DNA of 64,000 nt from Gari tellinella (taxonomy: Eukaryota > Mollusca > Bivalvia > Cardiida > Psammobiidae): contig OV277857.1 of NCBI GenBank assembly GCA_922989275.2, positions 44,493,083 to 44,557,082 of the forward strand, given 5' to 3'. A program made the position numbers and the translations under genes. The notes under the pieces were generated by a model, which saw only the letters and a program-made list of their open reading frames with translations, ran no database searches and was not told the DNA's origin. Below, in pieces: positions 1-15,000 of this stretch. The first letter of the stretch is position 1. The number at the start of each line of letters is the position of its first letter.

Positions 1-3000
1 AACTGTAACAGACAGCTTAAGGTTAGCAAATGGCTCATGTAAGACAGCTTTAGACTATCAACTGGCTCATGCTACTGAAACAGACAACTTAAGGCTAAGT
101 GGCTCGTGCAACTGTAACAGACAGCTTAAGGCTAGCAATTGTTTCATGTAACTGAAATAGACAGCTTAAAGCTATCAATTGGATCATGCTACTAAAACAG
201 ATAGCTTAAAGTCTATTAACTGGCTCATGCAACTGAAAAAGACAGCTTAAGGCTATCAACTGGCTCATGTAACTAAAACAGACAACTTAAGGTTATCAAC
301 TGGCTTATGTAACTGAAAAAGACAGCTTAGGCTATCAACTTGCTCATGTAACTAAAACAGACAGCTTAAGGCTATCAACTGGCTCATGCAACTGAAACAG
401 ACAGTTTAAGGCTATCAACTGGCTCATGTAACTGAAACAGATAGCTTAACGCTATCAACTAGATCATGTAACTGAAATAGATAGCTTAAGGCTAAGTGGC
501 TTGTGCAATTGTAACAGACAGCTTAAGGCTAAGTGGCTTGTGCAACTGTAACAGACAGCTTAATGCTAGCAATTGGCTCATGTAACTGAAATAGACAGCT
601 TAAAGCTATCAATTGACTCATGCTACTGAAACAAATAGCTTAAGGCTATCATCTGGCTTATGTAACTGAAAAAGACAGCTTAAGGCTATCAACTGGCTCA
701 TGTAACTAAAACAGACAACTTAAGGTTATCAACTGGCTTATGTAACTGAAAAAGACAGCTGAGGCTATCAACTGGCTCATGTAACTAAAACAGACAGCTG
801 AAGGCTATCAACTGGCTCATGCAACTGAAACAGACAGCTTAAGACTATCAACTGGCTCATGCAACTGAAACAGATAGCTTAACGCTATCAACTAGATCAT
901 TTTACTGAAATAGATAGCTTAAGGCTAAGTGGCTTGTGCAACTGTAACAGACAGCTTAAGGCTAAGTGGCTTGTGCAACTGTAACAGACAGCTTAAGGCT
1001 AGCAATTGGCTCATGTAACTGAAATCGACAGCTTAAGGCTACCAACTTGCTCATGCAACTAAAACAGATAGCTTAAGGCTGAGTGGCTCGTGCAACTGTA
1101 ACAGACAGCTTAAGGTTAGCAAATGGCTCATGTAAGACAGCTTTAGACTATCAACTGGCTCATGCTACTGAAACAGACAACTTAAGGCTAAGTGGCTCGT
1201 GCAACTGTAACAGACAGCTTAAGGCTAGCAATTGTTTCATGTAACTGAAATAGACAGCTTAAAGCTATCAATTGGATCATGCTACTAAAACAGATAGCTT
1301 AAAGTCTATTAACTGGCTCATGCAACTGAAAAGGACAGCTTAAGGCTATCAACTGGCTCATGTAACTAAAACAGACAACTTAAGGTTATCAACTGGCTTA
1401 TGTAACTTAAAAAGACAGCTTAGGCTATCAACTTGCTCATGTAACTAAAACAGACAGCTTAAGGCTATCAACTGGCTCATGCAACTGAAACAGACAGTTT
1501 AAGGCTATCAACTGGCTCATGTAACTGAAACAGATAGCTTAACGCTATCAACTAGATCATGTAACTGAAATAGATAGCTTAAGGCTAAGTGGCTTGTGCA
1601 ATTGTAACAGACAGCTTAAGGCTAAGTGGCTTGTGCAACTGTACAGACAGCTTAATGCTAGCAAGTGGCTCATGTAACTGAAATAGACAGCTTAAAGCTA
1701 TCAATTGACTCATGCTACTGAAACAAATAGCTTAAGGCTATCATCTGGCTTATGTAACTGAAAAAGACAGCTTAAGGCTATCAACTGGCTCATGTAACTA
1801 AAACAGACAACTTAAGGTTATCAACTGGCTTATGTAACTGAAAAAGACAGCTGAGGCTATCAACTGGCTCATGTAACTAAAACAGACAGCTGAAGGCTAT
1901 CAACTGGCTCATGCAACTGAAACAGACAGCTTAAGACTATCAACTGGCTCATGCAAATGAAACAGATAGCTTAACGCTATCAACTAGATCATTTTACTGA
2001 AATAGATAGCTTAAGGCTAAGTGGCTTGTGCAACTGTAACAGACAGCTTAAGGCTAAGTGGCTTGTGCAACTGTAACAGACAGCTTAATGCTAGCAATTG
2101 GCTCATGTAACTGAAATAGACAGCTTAAAGCTATCAATTGACTCATGCTACTGAAACAAATAGCTTAAGGCTATCATCTGGCTTATGTAACTGAAAAAGA
2201 CAGCTTAAGGCTATCAACTGGCTCATGTAACTAAAACAGACAACTTAAGGTTATCAACTGGCTTATGTAACTGAAAAAGACAGCTGAGGCTATCAACTGG
2301 CTCATGTAACTAAAACAGACAGCTGAAGGCTATCAACTGGCTCATGCAACTGAAACAGACAGCTTAAGACTATCAACTGGCTCATGCAACTGAAACAGAT
2401 AGCTTAACGCTATCAACTAGATCATTTTACTGAAATAGATAGCTTAAGGCTAAGTGGCTTGTGCAACTGTAACAGACAGCTTAAGGCTAAGTGGCTTGTG
2501 CAACTGTAACAGACAGCTTAAGGCTAGCAATTGGCTCATGTAACTGAAATCGACAGCTTAAGGCTACCAACTTGCTCATGCAACTAAAACAGATAGCTTA
2601 AGGCTGAGTGGCTCGTGCAACTGTAACAGACAGCTTAAGGTTAGCAAATGGCTCATGTAAGACAGCTTTAGACTATCAACTGGCTCATGCTACTGAAACA
2701 GACAACTTAAGGCTAAGTGGCTCGTGCAACTGTAACAGACAGCTTAAGGCTAGCAATTGTTTCATGTAACTGAAATAGACAGCTTAAAGCTATCAATTGG
2801 ATCATGCTACTAAAACAGATAGCTTAAAGTCTATTAACTGGCTCATGCAACTGAAAAAGACAGCTTAAGGCTATCAACTGGCTCATGTAACTAAAACAGA
2901 CAACTTAAGGTTATCAACTGGCTTATGTAACTGAAAAAGACAGCTTAGGCTATCAACTGGCTCATGTAACTAAAACAGACAGCTTAAGGCTATCAACTGG

Positions 3001-6000
3001 CTCATGCAACTGAAACAGACAGTTTAAGGCTATCAACTGGCTCATGTAACTGAAACAGATAGCTTAACGCTATCAACTAGATCATGTAACTGAAATAGAT
3101 AGCTTAAGGCTAAGTGGCTTGTGCAATTGTAACAGACAGCTTAAGGCTAAGTGGCTCGTGCAACTGTAACAGACAGCTTAATGCTAGCAATTGGCTCATG
3201 TAACTGAAATAGACAGCTTAAAGCTATCAATTGACTCATGCTACTGAAACAAATAGCTTAAGGCTATCATCTGGCTTATGTAACTGAAAAAGACAGCTTA
3301 AGGCTATCAACTGGCTCATGTAACTAAAACAGACAACTTAAGGTTATCAACTGGCTTATGTAACTGAAAAAGACAGCTGAGGCTATCAACTGGCTCATGT
3401 AACTAAAACAGACAGCTGAAGGCTATCAACTGGCTCATGCAACTGAAACAGACAGCTTAAGACTATCAACTGGCTCATGCAACTGAAACAGATAGCTTAA
3501 AGCTATCAACTAGATCATTTTACTGAAATAGATAGCTTAAGGCTAAGTGGCTTGTGCAACTGTAACAGACAGCTTAAGGCTAAGTGGCTTGTGCAACTGT
3601 AACAGACAGCTTAAGGCTAGCAATTGGCTCATGTAACTGAAATCGACAGCTTAAGGCTACCAACTTGCTCATGCAACTAAAACAGATAGCTTAAGGCTGA
3701 GTGGCTCGTGCAACTGTAACAGACAGCTTAAGGTTAGCAAATGGCTCATGTAAGACAGCTTTAGACTATCAACTGGCTCATGCTACTGAAACAGACAACT
3801 TAAGGCTAAGTGGCTCGTGCAACTGTAACAGACAGCTTAAGGCTAGCAATTGTTTCATGTAACTGAAATAGACAGCTTAAAGCTATCAATTGGATCATGC
3901 TACTAAAACAGATAGCTTAAAGTCTATTAACTGGCTCATGCAACTGAAAAAGACAGCTTAAGGCTATCAACTGGCTCATGTAACTAAAACAGACAACTTA
4001 AGGTTATCAACTGGCTTATGTAACTGAAAAAGACAGCTTAGGCTATCAACTGGCTCATGTAACTAAAACAGACAGCTTAAGGCTATCAACTGGCTCATGC
4101 AACTGAAACAGACAGTTTAAGGCTATCAACTGGCTCATGTAACTGAAACAGATAGCTTAACGCTATCAACTAGATCATGTAACTGAAATAGATAGCTTAA
4201 GGCTAAGTGGCTTGTGCAATTGTAACAGACAGCTTAAGGCTAAGTGGCTTGTGCAACTGTAACAGACAGCTTAATGCTAGCAAGCGGCTCATGTAACTGA
4301 AATAGACAGCTTAAAGCTATCAATTGACTCATGCTACTGAAACAAATAGCTTAAGGCTATCATCTGGCTTATGTAACTGAAAAAGACAGCTTAAGGCTAT
4401 CAACTGGCTCATGTAACTAAAACAGACAACTTAAGGTTATCAACTGGCTTATGTAACTGAAAAAGACAGCTGAGGCTATCAACTGGCTCATGTAACTAAA
4501 ACAGACAGCTGAAGGCTATCAACTGGCTCATGCAACTGAAACAGACAGCTTAAGACTATCAACTGGCTCATGCAACTGAAACAGATAGCTTAACGCTATC
4601 AACTAGATCATTTTACTGAAATAGATAGCTTAAGGCTAAGTGGCTTGTGCAACTGTAACAGACAGCTTAAGGCTAAGTGGCTTGTGCAACTGTAACAGAC
4701 AGCTTAAGGCTAGCAATTGGCTCATGTAACTGAAATCGACAGCTTAAGGCTACCAACTTGCTCATGCAACTAAAACAGATAGCTTAAGGCTGAGTGGCTC
4801 GTGCAACTGTAACAGACAGCTTAAGGTTAGCAAATGGCTCATGTAAGACAGCTTTAGACTATCAACTGGCTCATGCTACTGAAACAGACAACTTAAGGCT
4901 AAGTGGCTCGTGCAACTGTAACAGACAGCTTAAGGCTAGCAATTGTTTCATGTAACTGAAATAGACAGCTTAAAGCTATCAATTGGATCATGCTACTAAA
5001 ACAGATAGCTTAAAGTCTATTAACTGGCTCATGCAACTGAAAAAGACAGCTTAAGGCTATCAACTGGCTCATGTAACTAAAACAGACAACTTAAGGTTAT
5101 CAACTGGCTTATGTAACTGAAAAAGACAGCTTAGGCTATCAACTGGCTCATGTAACTAAAACAGACAGCTTAAGGCTATCAACTGGCTCATGCAACTGAA
5201 ACAGACAGTTTAAGGCTATCAACTGGCTCATGTAACTGAAACAGATAGCTTAACGCTATCAACTAGATCATGTAACTGAAATAGATAGCTTAAGGCTAAG
5301 TGGCTTGTGCAATTGTAACAGACAGCTTAAGGCTAAGTGGCTTGTGCAACTGTAACAGACAGCTTAATGCTAGCAATTGGCTCATGTAACTGAAATAGAC
5401 AGCTTAAAGCTATCAATTGACTCATGCTACTGAAACAAATAGCTTAAGGCTATCATCTGGCTTATGTAACTGAAAAAGACAGCTTAAGGCTATCAACTGG
5501 CTCATGTAACTAAAACAGACAACTTAAGGTTATCAACTGGCTTATGTAACTGAAAAAGACAGCTGAGGCTATCAACTGGCTCATGTAACTAAAACAGACA
5601 GCTGAAGGCTATCAACTGGCTCATGCAACTGAAACAGACAGCTTAAGACTATCAACTGGCTCATGCAACTGAAACAGATAGCTTAACGCTATCAACTAGA
5701 TCATTTTACTGAAATAGATAGCTTAAGGCTAAGTGGCTTGTGCAACTGTAACAGACAGCTTAAGGCTAAGTGGCTTGTGCAACTGTAACAGACAGCTTAA
5801 GGCTAGCAATTGGCTCATGTAACTGAAATCGACAGCTTAAGGCTACCAACTTGCTCATGCAACTAAAACAGATAGCTTAAGGCTGAGTGGCTCGTGCAAC
5901 TGTAACAGACAGCTTAAGGTTAGCAAATGGCTCATGTAAGACAGCTTTAGACTATCAACTGGCTCATGCTACTGAAACAGACAACTTAAGGCTAAGTGGC

Positions 6001-9000
6001 TCGTGCAACTGTAACAGACAGCTTAAGGCTAGCAATTGTTTCATGTAACTGAAATAGACAGCTTAAAGCTATCAATTGGATCATGCTACTAAAACAGATA
6101 GCTTAAAGTCTATTAACTGGCTCATGCAACTGAAAAAGACAGCTTAAGGCTATCAACTGGCTCATGTAACTAAAACAGACAACTTAAGGTTATCAACTGG
6201 CTTATGTAACTGAAAAAGACAGCTTAGGCTATCAACTTGCTCATGTAACTAAAACAGACAGCTTAAGGCTATCAACTGGCTCATGCAACTGAAACAGACA
6301 GTTTAAGGCTATCAACTGGCTCATGTAACTGAAACAGATAGCTTAACGCTATCAACTAGATCATGTAACTGAAATAGATAGCTTAAGGCTAAGTGGCTTG
6401 TGCAATTGTAACAGACAGCTTAAGGCTAAGTGGCTTGTGCAACTGTAACAGACAGCTTAATGCTAGCAATTGGCTCATGTAACTGAAATAGACAGCTTAA
6501 AGCTATCAATTGACTCATGCTACTGAAACAAATAGCTTAAGGCTATCATCTGGCTTATGTAACTGAAAAAGACAGCTTAAGGCTATCAACTGGCTCATGT
6601 AACTAAAACAGACAACTTAAGGTTATCAACTGGCTTATGTAACTGAAAAAGACAGCTGAGGCTATCAACTGGCTCATGTAACTAAAACAGACAGCTGAAG
6701 GCTATCAACTGGCTCATGCAACTGAAACAGACAGCTTAAGACTATCAACTGGCTCATGCAACTGAAACAGATAGCTTAACGCTATCAACTAGATCATTTT
6801 ACTGAAATAGATAGCTTAAGGCTAAGTGGCTTGTGCAACTGTAACAGACAGCTTAAGGCTAAGTGGCTTGTGCAACTGTAACAGACAGCTTAAGGCTAGC
6901 AATTGGCTCATGTAACTGAAATCGACAGCTTAAGGCTACCAACTTGCTCATGCAACTAAAACAGATAGCTTAAGGCTGAGTGGCTCGTGCAACTGTAACA
7001 GACAGCTTAAGGTTAGCAAATGGCTCATGTAAGACAGCTTTAGACTATCAACTGGCTCATGCTACTGAAACAGACAACTTAAGGCTAAGTGGCTCGTGCA
7101 ACTGTAACAGACAGCTTAAGGCTAGCAATTGTTTCATGTAACTGAAATAGACAGCTTAAAGCTATCAATTGGATCATGCTACTAAAACAGATAGCTTAAA
7201 GTCTATTAACTGGCTCATGCAACTGAAAAAGACAGCTTAAGGCTATCAACTGGCTCATGTAACTAAAACAGACAACTTAAGGTTATCAACTGGCTTATGT
7301 AACTGAAAAAGACAGCTTAGGCTATCAACTTGCTCATGTAACTAAAACAGACAGCTTAAGGCTATCAACTGGCTCATGCAACTGAAACAGACAGTTTAAG
7401 GCTATCAACTGGCTCATGTAACTGAAACAGATAGCTTAACGCTATCAACTAGATCATGTAACTGAAATAGATAGCTTAAGGCTAAGTGGCTTGTGCAATT
7501 GTAACAGACAGCTTAAGGCTAAGTGGCTTGTGCAACTGTAACAGACAGCTTAATGCTAGCAATTGGCTCATGTAACTGAAATAGACAGCTTAAAGCTATC
7601 AATTGACTCATGCTACTGAAACAAATAGCTTAAGGCTATCATCTGGCTTATGTAACTGAAAAAGACAGCTTAAGGCTATCAACTGGCTCATGTAACTAAA
7701 ACAGACAACTTAAGGTTATCAACTGGCTTATGTAACTGAAAAAGACAGCTGAGGCTATCAACTGGCTCATGTAACTAAAACAGACAGCTGAAGGCTATCA
7801 ACTGGCTCATGCAACTGAAACAGACAGCTTAAGACTATCAACTGGCTCATGCAACTGAAACAGATAGCTTAACGCTATCAACTAGATCATTTTACTGAAA
7901 TAGATAGCTTAAGGCTAAGTGGCTTGTGCAACTGTAACAGACAGCTTAAGGCTAAGTGGCTTGTGCAACTGTAACAGACAGCTTAAGGCTAGCAATTGGC
8001 TCATGTAACTGAAATCGACAGCTTAAGGCTACCAACTTGCTCATGCAACTAAAACAGATAGCTTAAGGCTGAGTGGCTCGTGCAACTGTAACAGACAGCT
8101 TAAGGTTAGCAAATGGCTCATGTAAGACAGCTTTAGACTATCAACTGGCTCATGCTACTGAAACAGACAACTTAAGGCTAAGTGGCTCGTGCAACTGTAA
8201 CAGACAGCTTAAGGCTAGCAATTGTTTCATGTAACTGAAATAGACAGCTTAAAGCTATCAATTGGATCATGCTACTAAAACAGATAGCTTAAAGTCTATT
8301 AACTGGCTCATGCAACTGAAAAAGACAGCTTAAGGCTATCAACTGGCTCATGTAACTAAAACAGACAACTTAAGGTTATCAACTGGCTTATGTAACTGAA
8401 AAAGACAGCTTAGGCTATCAACTGGCTCATGTAACTAAAACAGACAGCTTAAGGCTATCAACTGGCTCATGCAACTGAAACAGACAGTTTAAGGCTATCA
8501 ACTGGCTCATGTAACTGAAACAGATAGCTTAACGCTATCAACTAGATCATGTAACTGAAATAGATAGCTTAAGGCTAAGTGGCTTGTGCAATTGTAACAG
8601 ACAGCTTAAGGCTAAGTGGCTTGTGCAACTGTAACAGACAGCTTAATGCTAGCAATTGGCTCATGTAACTAAAATAGACAGCTTAAAGCTATCAATTGAC
8701 TCATGCTACTGAAACAAATAGCTTAAGGCTATCATCTGGCTTATGTAACTGAAAAAGACAGCTTAAGGCTATCAACTGGCTCATGTAACTAAAACAGACA
8801 ACTTAAGGTTATCAACTGGCTTATGTAACTGAAAAAGACAGCTGAGGCTATCAACTGGCTCATGTAACTAAAACAGACAGCTGAAGGCTATCAACTGGCT
8901 CATGCAACTGAAACAGACAGCTTAAGACTATCAACTGGCTCATGCAACTGAAACAGATAGCTTAACGCTATCAACTAGATCATTTTACTGAAATAGATAG

Positions 9001-12000
9001 CTTAAGGCTAAGTGGCTTGTGCAACTGTAACAGACAGCTTAAGGCTAAGTGGCTTGTGCAACTGTAACAGACAGCTTAAGGCTAGCAATTGGCTCATGTA
9101 ACTGAAATCGACAGCTTAAGGCTACCAACTTGCTCATGCAACTAAAACAGATAGCTTAAGGCTGAGTGGCTCGTGCAACTGTAACAGACAGCTTAAGGTT
9201 AGCAAATGGCTCATGTAAGACAGCTTTAGACTATCAACTGGCTCATGCTACTGAAACAGACAACTTAAGGCTAAGTGGCTCGTGCAACTGTAACAGACAG
9301 CTTAAGGCTAGCAATTGTTTCATGTAACTGAAATAGACAGCTTAAAGCTATCAATTGGATCATGCTACTAAAACAGATAGCTTAAAGTCTATTAACTGGC
9401 TCATGCAACTGAAAAAGACAGCTTAAGGCTATCAACTGGCTCATGTAACTAAAACAGACAACTTAAGGTTATCAACTGGCTTATTTAACTGAAAAAGACA
9501 GCTTAGGCTATCAACTTGCTCATGTAACTAAAACAGACAGCTTAAGGCTATCAACTGGCTCATGCAACTGAAACAGACAGTTTAAGGCTATCAACTGGCT
9601 CATGCAACTGAAACAGATAGCTTAACGCTATCAACTAGATCATGTAACTGAAATAGATAGCTTAAGGCTAAGTGGCTTGTGCAATTGTAACAGACAGCTT
9701 AAGGCTAAGTGGCTTGTGCAACTGTAACAGACAGCTTAATGCTAGCAATTGGCTCATGTAACTGAAATAGACAGCTTAAAGCTATCAATTGACTCATGCT
9801 ACTGAAACAAATAGCTTAAGGCTATCATCTGGCTTATGTAACTGAAAAAGACAGCTTAAGGCTATCAACTGGCTCATGTAACTAAAACAGACAACTTAAG
9901 GTTATCAACTGGCTTATGTAACTGAAAAAGACAGCTGAGGCTATCAACTGGCTCATGTAACTAAAACAGACAGCTGAAGGCTATCAACTGGCTCATGCAA
10001 CTGAAACAGACAGCTTAAGACTATCAACTGGCTCATGCAACTGAAACAGATAGCTTAACGCTATCAACTAGATCATTTTACTGAAATAGATAGCTTAAGG
10101 CTAAGTGGCTTGTGCAACTGTAACAGACAGCTTAAGGCTAAGTGGCTTGTGCAACTGTAACAGACAGCTTAAGGCTAGCAATTGGCTCATGTAACTGAAA
10201 TCGACAGCTTAAGGCTACCAACTTGCTCATGCAACTAAAACAGATAGCTTAAGGCTGAGTGGCTCGTGCAACTGTAACAGACAGCTTAAGGTTAGCAAAT
10301 GGCTCATGTAAGACAGCTTTAGACTATCAACTGGCTCATGCTACTGAAACAGACAACTTAAGGCTAAGTGGCTCGTGCAACTGTAACAGACAGCTTAAGG
10401 CTAGCAATTGTTTCATGTAACTGAAATAGACAGCTTAAAGCTATCAATTGGATCATGCTACTAAAACAGATAGCTTAAAGTCTATTAACTGGCTCATGCA
10501 ACTGAAAAAGACAGCTTAAGGCTATCAACTGGCTCATGTAACTAAAACAGACAACTTAAGGTTATCAACTGGCTTATGTAACTGAAAAAGACAGCTTAGG
10601 CTATCAACTTGCTCATGTAACTAAAACAGACAGCTTAAGGCTATCAACTGGCTCATGCAACTGAAACAGACAGTTTAAGGCTATCAACTGGCTCATGTAA
10701 CTGAAACAGATAGCTTAACGCTATCAACTAGATCATGTAACTGAAATAGATAGCTTAAGGCTAAGTGGCTTGTGCAATTGTAACAGACAGCTTAAGGCTA
10801 AGTGGCTTGTGCAACTGTAACAGACAGCTTAATGCTAGCAATTGGCTCATGTAACTGAAATAGACAGCTTAAAGCTATCAATTGACTCATGCTACTGAAA
10901 CAAATAGCTTAAGGCTATCATCTGGCTTATGTAACTGAAAAAGACAGCTTAAGGCTATCAACTGGCTCATGTAACTAAAACAGACAACTTAAGGTTATCA
11001 ACTGGCTTATGTAACTGAAAAAGACAGCTGAGGCTATCAACTGGCTCATGTAACTAAAACAGACAGCTGAAGGCTATCAACTGGCTCATGCAACTGAAAC
11101 AGACAGCTTAAGACTATCAACTGGCTCATGCAACTGAAACAGATAGCTTAACGCTATCAACTAGATCATTTTACTGAAATAGATAGCTTAAGGCTAAGTG
11201 GCTTGTGCAACTGTAACAGACAGCTTAAGGCTAAGTGGCTTGTGCAACTGTAACAGACAGCTTAAGGCTAGCAATTGGCTCATGTAACTGAAATCGACAG
11301 CTTAAGGCTACCAACTTGCTCATGCAACTAAAACAGATAGCTTAAGGCTGAGTGGCTCGTGCAACTGTAACAGACAGCTTAAGGTTAGCAAATGGCTCAT
11401 GTAAGACAGCTTTAGACTATCAACTGGCTCATGCTACTGAAACAGACAACTTAAGGCTAAGTGGCTCGTGCAACTGTAACAGACAGCTTAAGGCTAGCAA
11501 TTGTTTCATGTAACTGAAATAGACAGCTTAAAGCTATCAATTGGATCATGCTACTAAAACAGATAGCTTAAAGTCTATTAACTGGCTCATGCAACTGAAA
11601 AAGACAGCTTAAGGCTATCAACTGGCTCATGTAACTAAAACAGACAACTTAAGGTTATCAACTGGCTTATGTAACTGAAAAAGACAGCTTAGGCTATCAA
11701 CTGGCTCATGTAACTAAAACAGACAGCTTAAGGCTATCAACTGGCTCATGCAACTGAAACAGACAGTTTAAGGCTATCAACTGGCTCATGTAACTGAAAC
11801 AGATAGCTTAACGCTATCAACTAGATCATGTAACTGAAATAGATAGCTTAAGGCTAAGTGGCTTGTGCAATTGTAACAGACAGCTTAAGGCTAAGTGGCT
11901 TGTGCAACTGTAACAGACAGCTTAATGCTAGCAATTGGCTCATGTAACTAAAATAGACAGCTTAAAGCTATCAATTGACTCATGCTACTGAAACAAATAG

Positions 12001-15000
12001 CTTAAGGCTATCATCTGGCTTATGTAACTGAAAAAGACAGCTTAAGGCTATCAACTGGCTCATGTAACTAAAACAGACAACTTAAGGTTATCAACTGGCT
12101 TATGTAACTGAAAAAGACAGCTGAGGCTATCAACTGGCTCATGTAACTAAAACAGACAGCTGAAGGCTATCAACTGGCTCATGCAACTGAAACAGACAGC
12201 TTAAGACTATCAACTGGCTCATGCAACTGAAACAGATAGCTTAACGCTTTCAACTAGATCATTTTACTGAAATAGATAGCAAAAGGCTAAGTGGCTTGTG
12301 CAACTGTAACAGACAGCTTAAGGCTAAGTGGCTTGTGCAACTGTAACAGACAGCTTAAGGCTAGCAATTGGCTCATGTAACTGAAATCGACAGCTTAATG
12401 CTACCAACTTGCTCATGCAACTAAAACAGATAGCTTAAGGCTGAGTGGCTCGTGCAACTGTAACAGACAGCTTAAGGTTAGCAAATGGCTCATGTAAGAC
12501 AGCTTTAGACTATCAACTGGCTCATGCTACTGAAACAGACAACTTAAGGCTAAGTGGCTCGTGCAACTGTAACAGACAGCTTAAGGCTAGCAATTGTTTC
12601 ATGTAACTAAAATAGACAGCTTAAAGCTATCAATTGGATCATGCTACTAAAACAGATAGCTTAAAGTCTATTAACTGGCTCATGCAACTGAAAAAGACAG
12701 CTTAAGGCTATCAACTGGCTCATGTAACTAAAACAGACAACTTAAGGTTATCAACTGGCTTATGTAACTGAAAAAGACAGCTTAGGCTATCAACTTGCTC
12801 ATGTAACTAAAACAGACAGCTTAAGGCTATCAACTGGCTCATGCAACTGAAACAGACAGTTTAAGGCTATCAACTGGCTCATGTAACTGAAACAGATAGC
12901 TTAACGCTATCAACTAGATCATGTAACTGAAATAGATAGCTTAAGGCTAAGTGGCTTCTGCAATTGTAACAGACAGCTTAAGGCTAAGTGGCTTGTGCAA
13001 CTGTAAAAGACAGCTTAATGCTAGCAATTGGCTCATGTAACTGAAATAGACAGCTTAAAGCTATCAATTGACTCATGCTACTGAAACAAATAGCTTAAGG
13101 CTATCATCTGGCTTATGTAACTGAAAAAGACAGCTTAAGGCTATCAACTGGCTCATGTAACTAAAACAGACAACTTAAGGTTATCAACTGGCTTATGTAA
13201 CTGAAAAAGACAGCTGAGGCTATCAACTGGCTCATGTAACTAAAACAGACAGCTGAAGGCTATCAACTGGCTCATGCAACTGAAACAGACAGCTTAAGAC
13301 TATCAACTGGCTCATGCAACTGAAACAGATAGCTTAACGCTATCAACTAGATCATTTTACTGAAATAGATAGCTTAAGGCTAAGTGGCTTGTGCAACTGT
13401 AACAGACAGCTTAAGGCTAAGTGGCTTGTGCAACTGTAACAGACAGCTTAAGGCTAGCAATTGGCTCATGTAACTGAAATCGACAGCTTAAGGCTACCAA
13501 CTTGCTCATGCAACTAAAACAGATAGCTTAAGGCTGAGTGGCTCGTGCAACTGTAACAGACAGCTTAAGGTTAGCAAATGGCTCATGTAAGACAGCTTTA
13601 GACTATCAACTGGCTCATGCTACTGAAACAGACAACTTAAGGCTAAGTGGCTCGTGCAACTGTAACAGACAGCTTAAGGCTAGCAATTGTTTCATGTAAC
13701 TGAAATAGACAGCTTAAAGCTATCAATTGGATCATGCTACTAAAACAGATAGCTTAAAGTCTATTAACTGGCTCATGCAACTGAAAAAGACAGCTTAAGG
13801 CTATCAACTGGCTCATGTAACTAAAACAGACAACTTAAGGTTATCAACTGGCTTATGTAACTGAAAAAGACAGCTTAGGCTATCAACTGGCTCATGTAAC
13901 TAAAACAGACAGCTTAAGGCTATCAACTGGCTCATGCAACTGAAACAGACAGTTTAAGGCTATCAACTGGCTCATGTAACTGAAACAGATAGCTTAACGC
14001 TATCAACTAGATCATGTAACTGAAATAGATAGCTTAAGGCTAAGTGGCTTGTGCAATTGTAACAGACAGCTTAAGGCTAAGTGGCTTGTGCAACTGTAAC
14101 AGACAGCTTAATGCTAGCAAGCGGCTCATGTAACTGAAATAGACAGCTTAAAGCTATCAATTGACTCATGCTACTGAAACAAATAGCTTAAGGCTATCAT
14201 CTGGCTTATGTAACTGAAAAAGACAGCTTAAGGCTATCAACTGGCTCATGTAACTAAAACAGACAACTTAAGGTTATCAACTGGCTTATGTAACTGAAAA
14301 AGACAGCTGAGGCTATCAACTGGCTCATGTAACTAAAACAGACAGCTGAAGGCTATCAACTGGCTCATGCAACTGCAACAGACAGCTTAAGACTATCAAC
14401 TGGCTCATGCAACTGAAACAGATAGCTTAACGCTATCAACTAGATCATTTTACTGAAATAGATAGCTTAAGGCTAAGTGGCTTGTGCAACTGTAACAGAC
14501 AGCTTAAGGCTAAGTGGCTTGTGCAACTGTAACAGACAGCTTAAGGCTAGCAATTGGCTCATGTAACTGAAATCGACAGCTTAAGGCTACCAACTTGCTC
14601 ATGCAACTAAAACAGATAGCTTAAGGCTGAGTGGCTCGTGCAACTGTAACAGACAGCTTAAGGTTAGCAAATGGCTCATGTAAGACAGCTTTAGACTATC
14701 AACTGGCTCATGCTACTGAAACAGACAACTTAAGGCTAAGTGGCTCGTGCAACTGTAACAGACAGCTTAAGGCTAGCAATTGTTTCATGTAACTGAAATA
14801 GACAGCTTAAAGCTATCAATTGGATCATGCTACTAAAACAGATAGCTTAAAGTCTATTAACTGGCTCATGCAACTGAAAAAGACAGCTTAAGGCTATCAA
14901 CTGGCTCATGTAACTAAAACAGACAACTTAAGGTTATCAACTGGCTTATGTAACTGAAAAAGACAGCTTAGGCTATCAACTTGCTCATGTAACTAAAACA

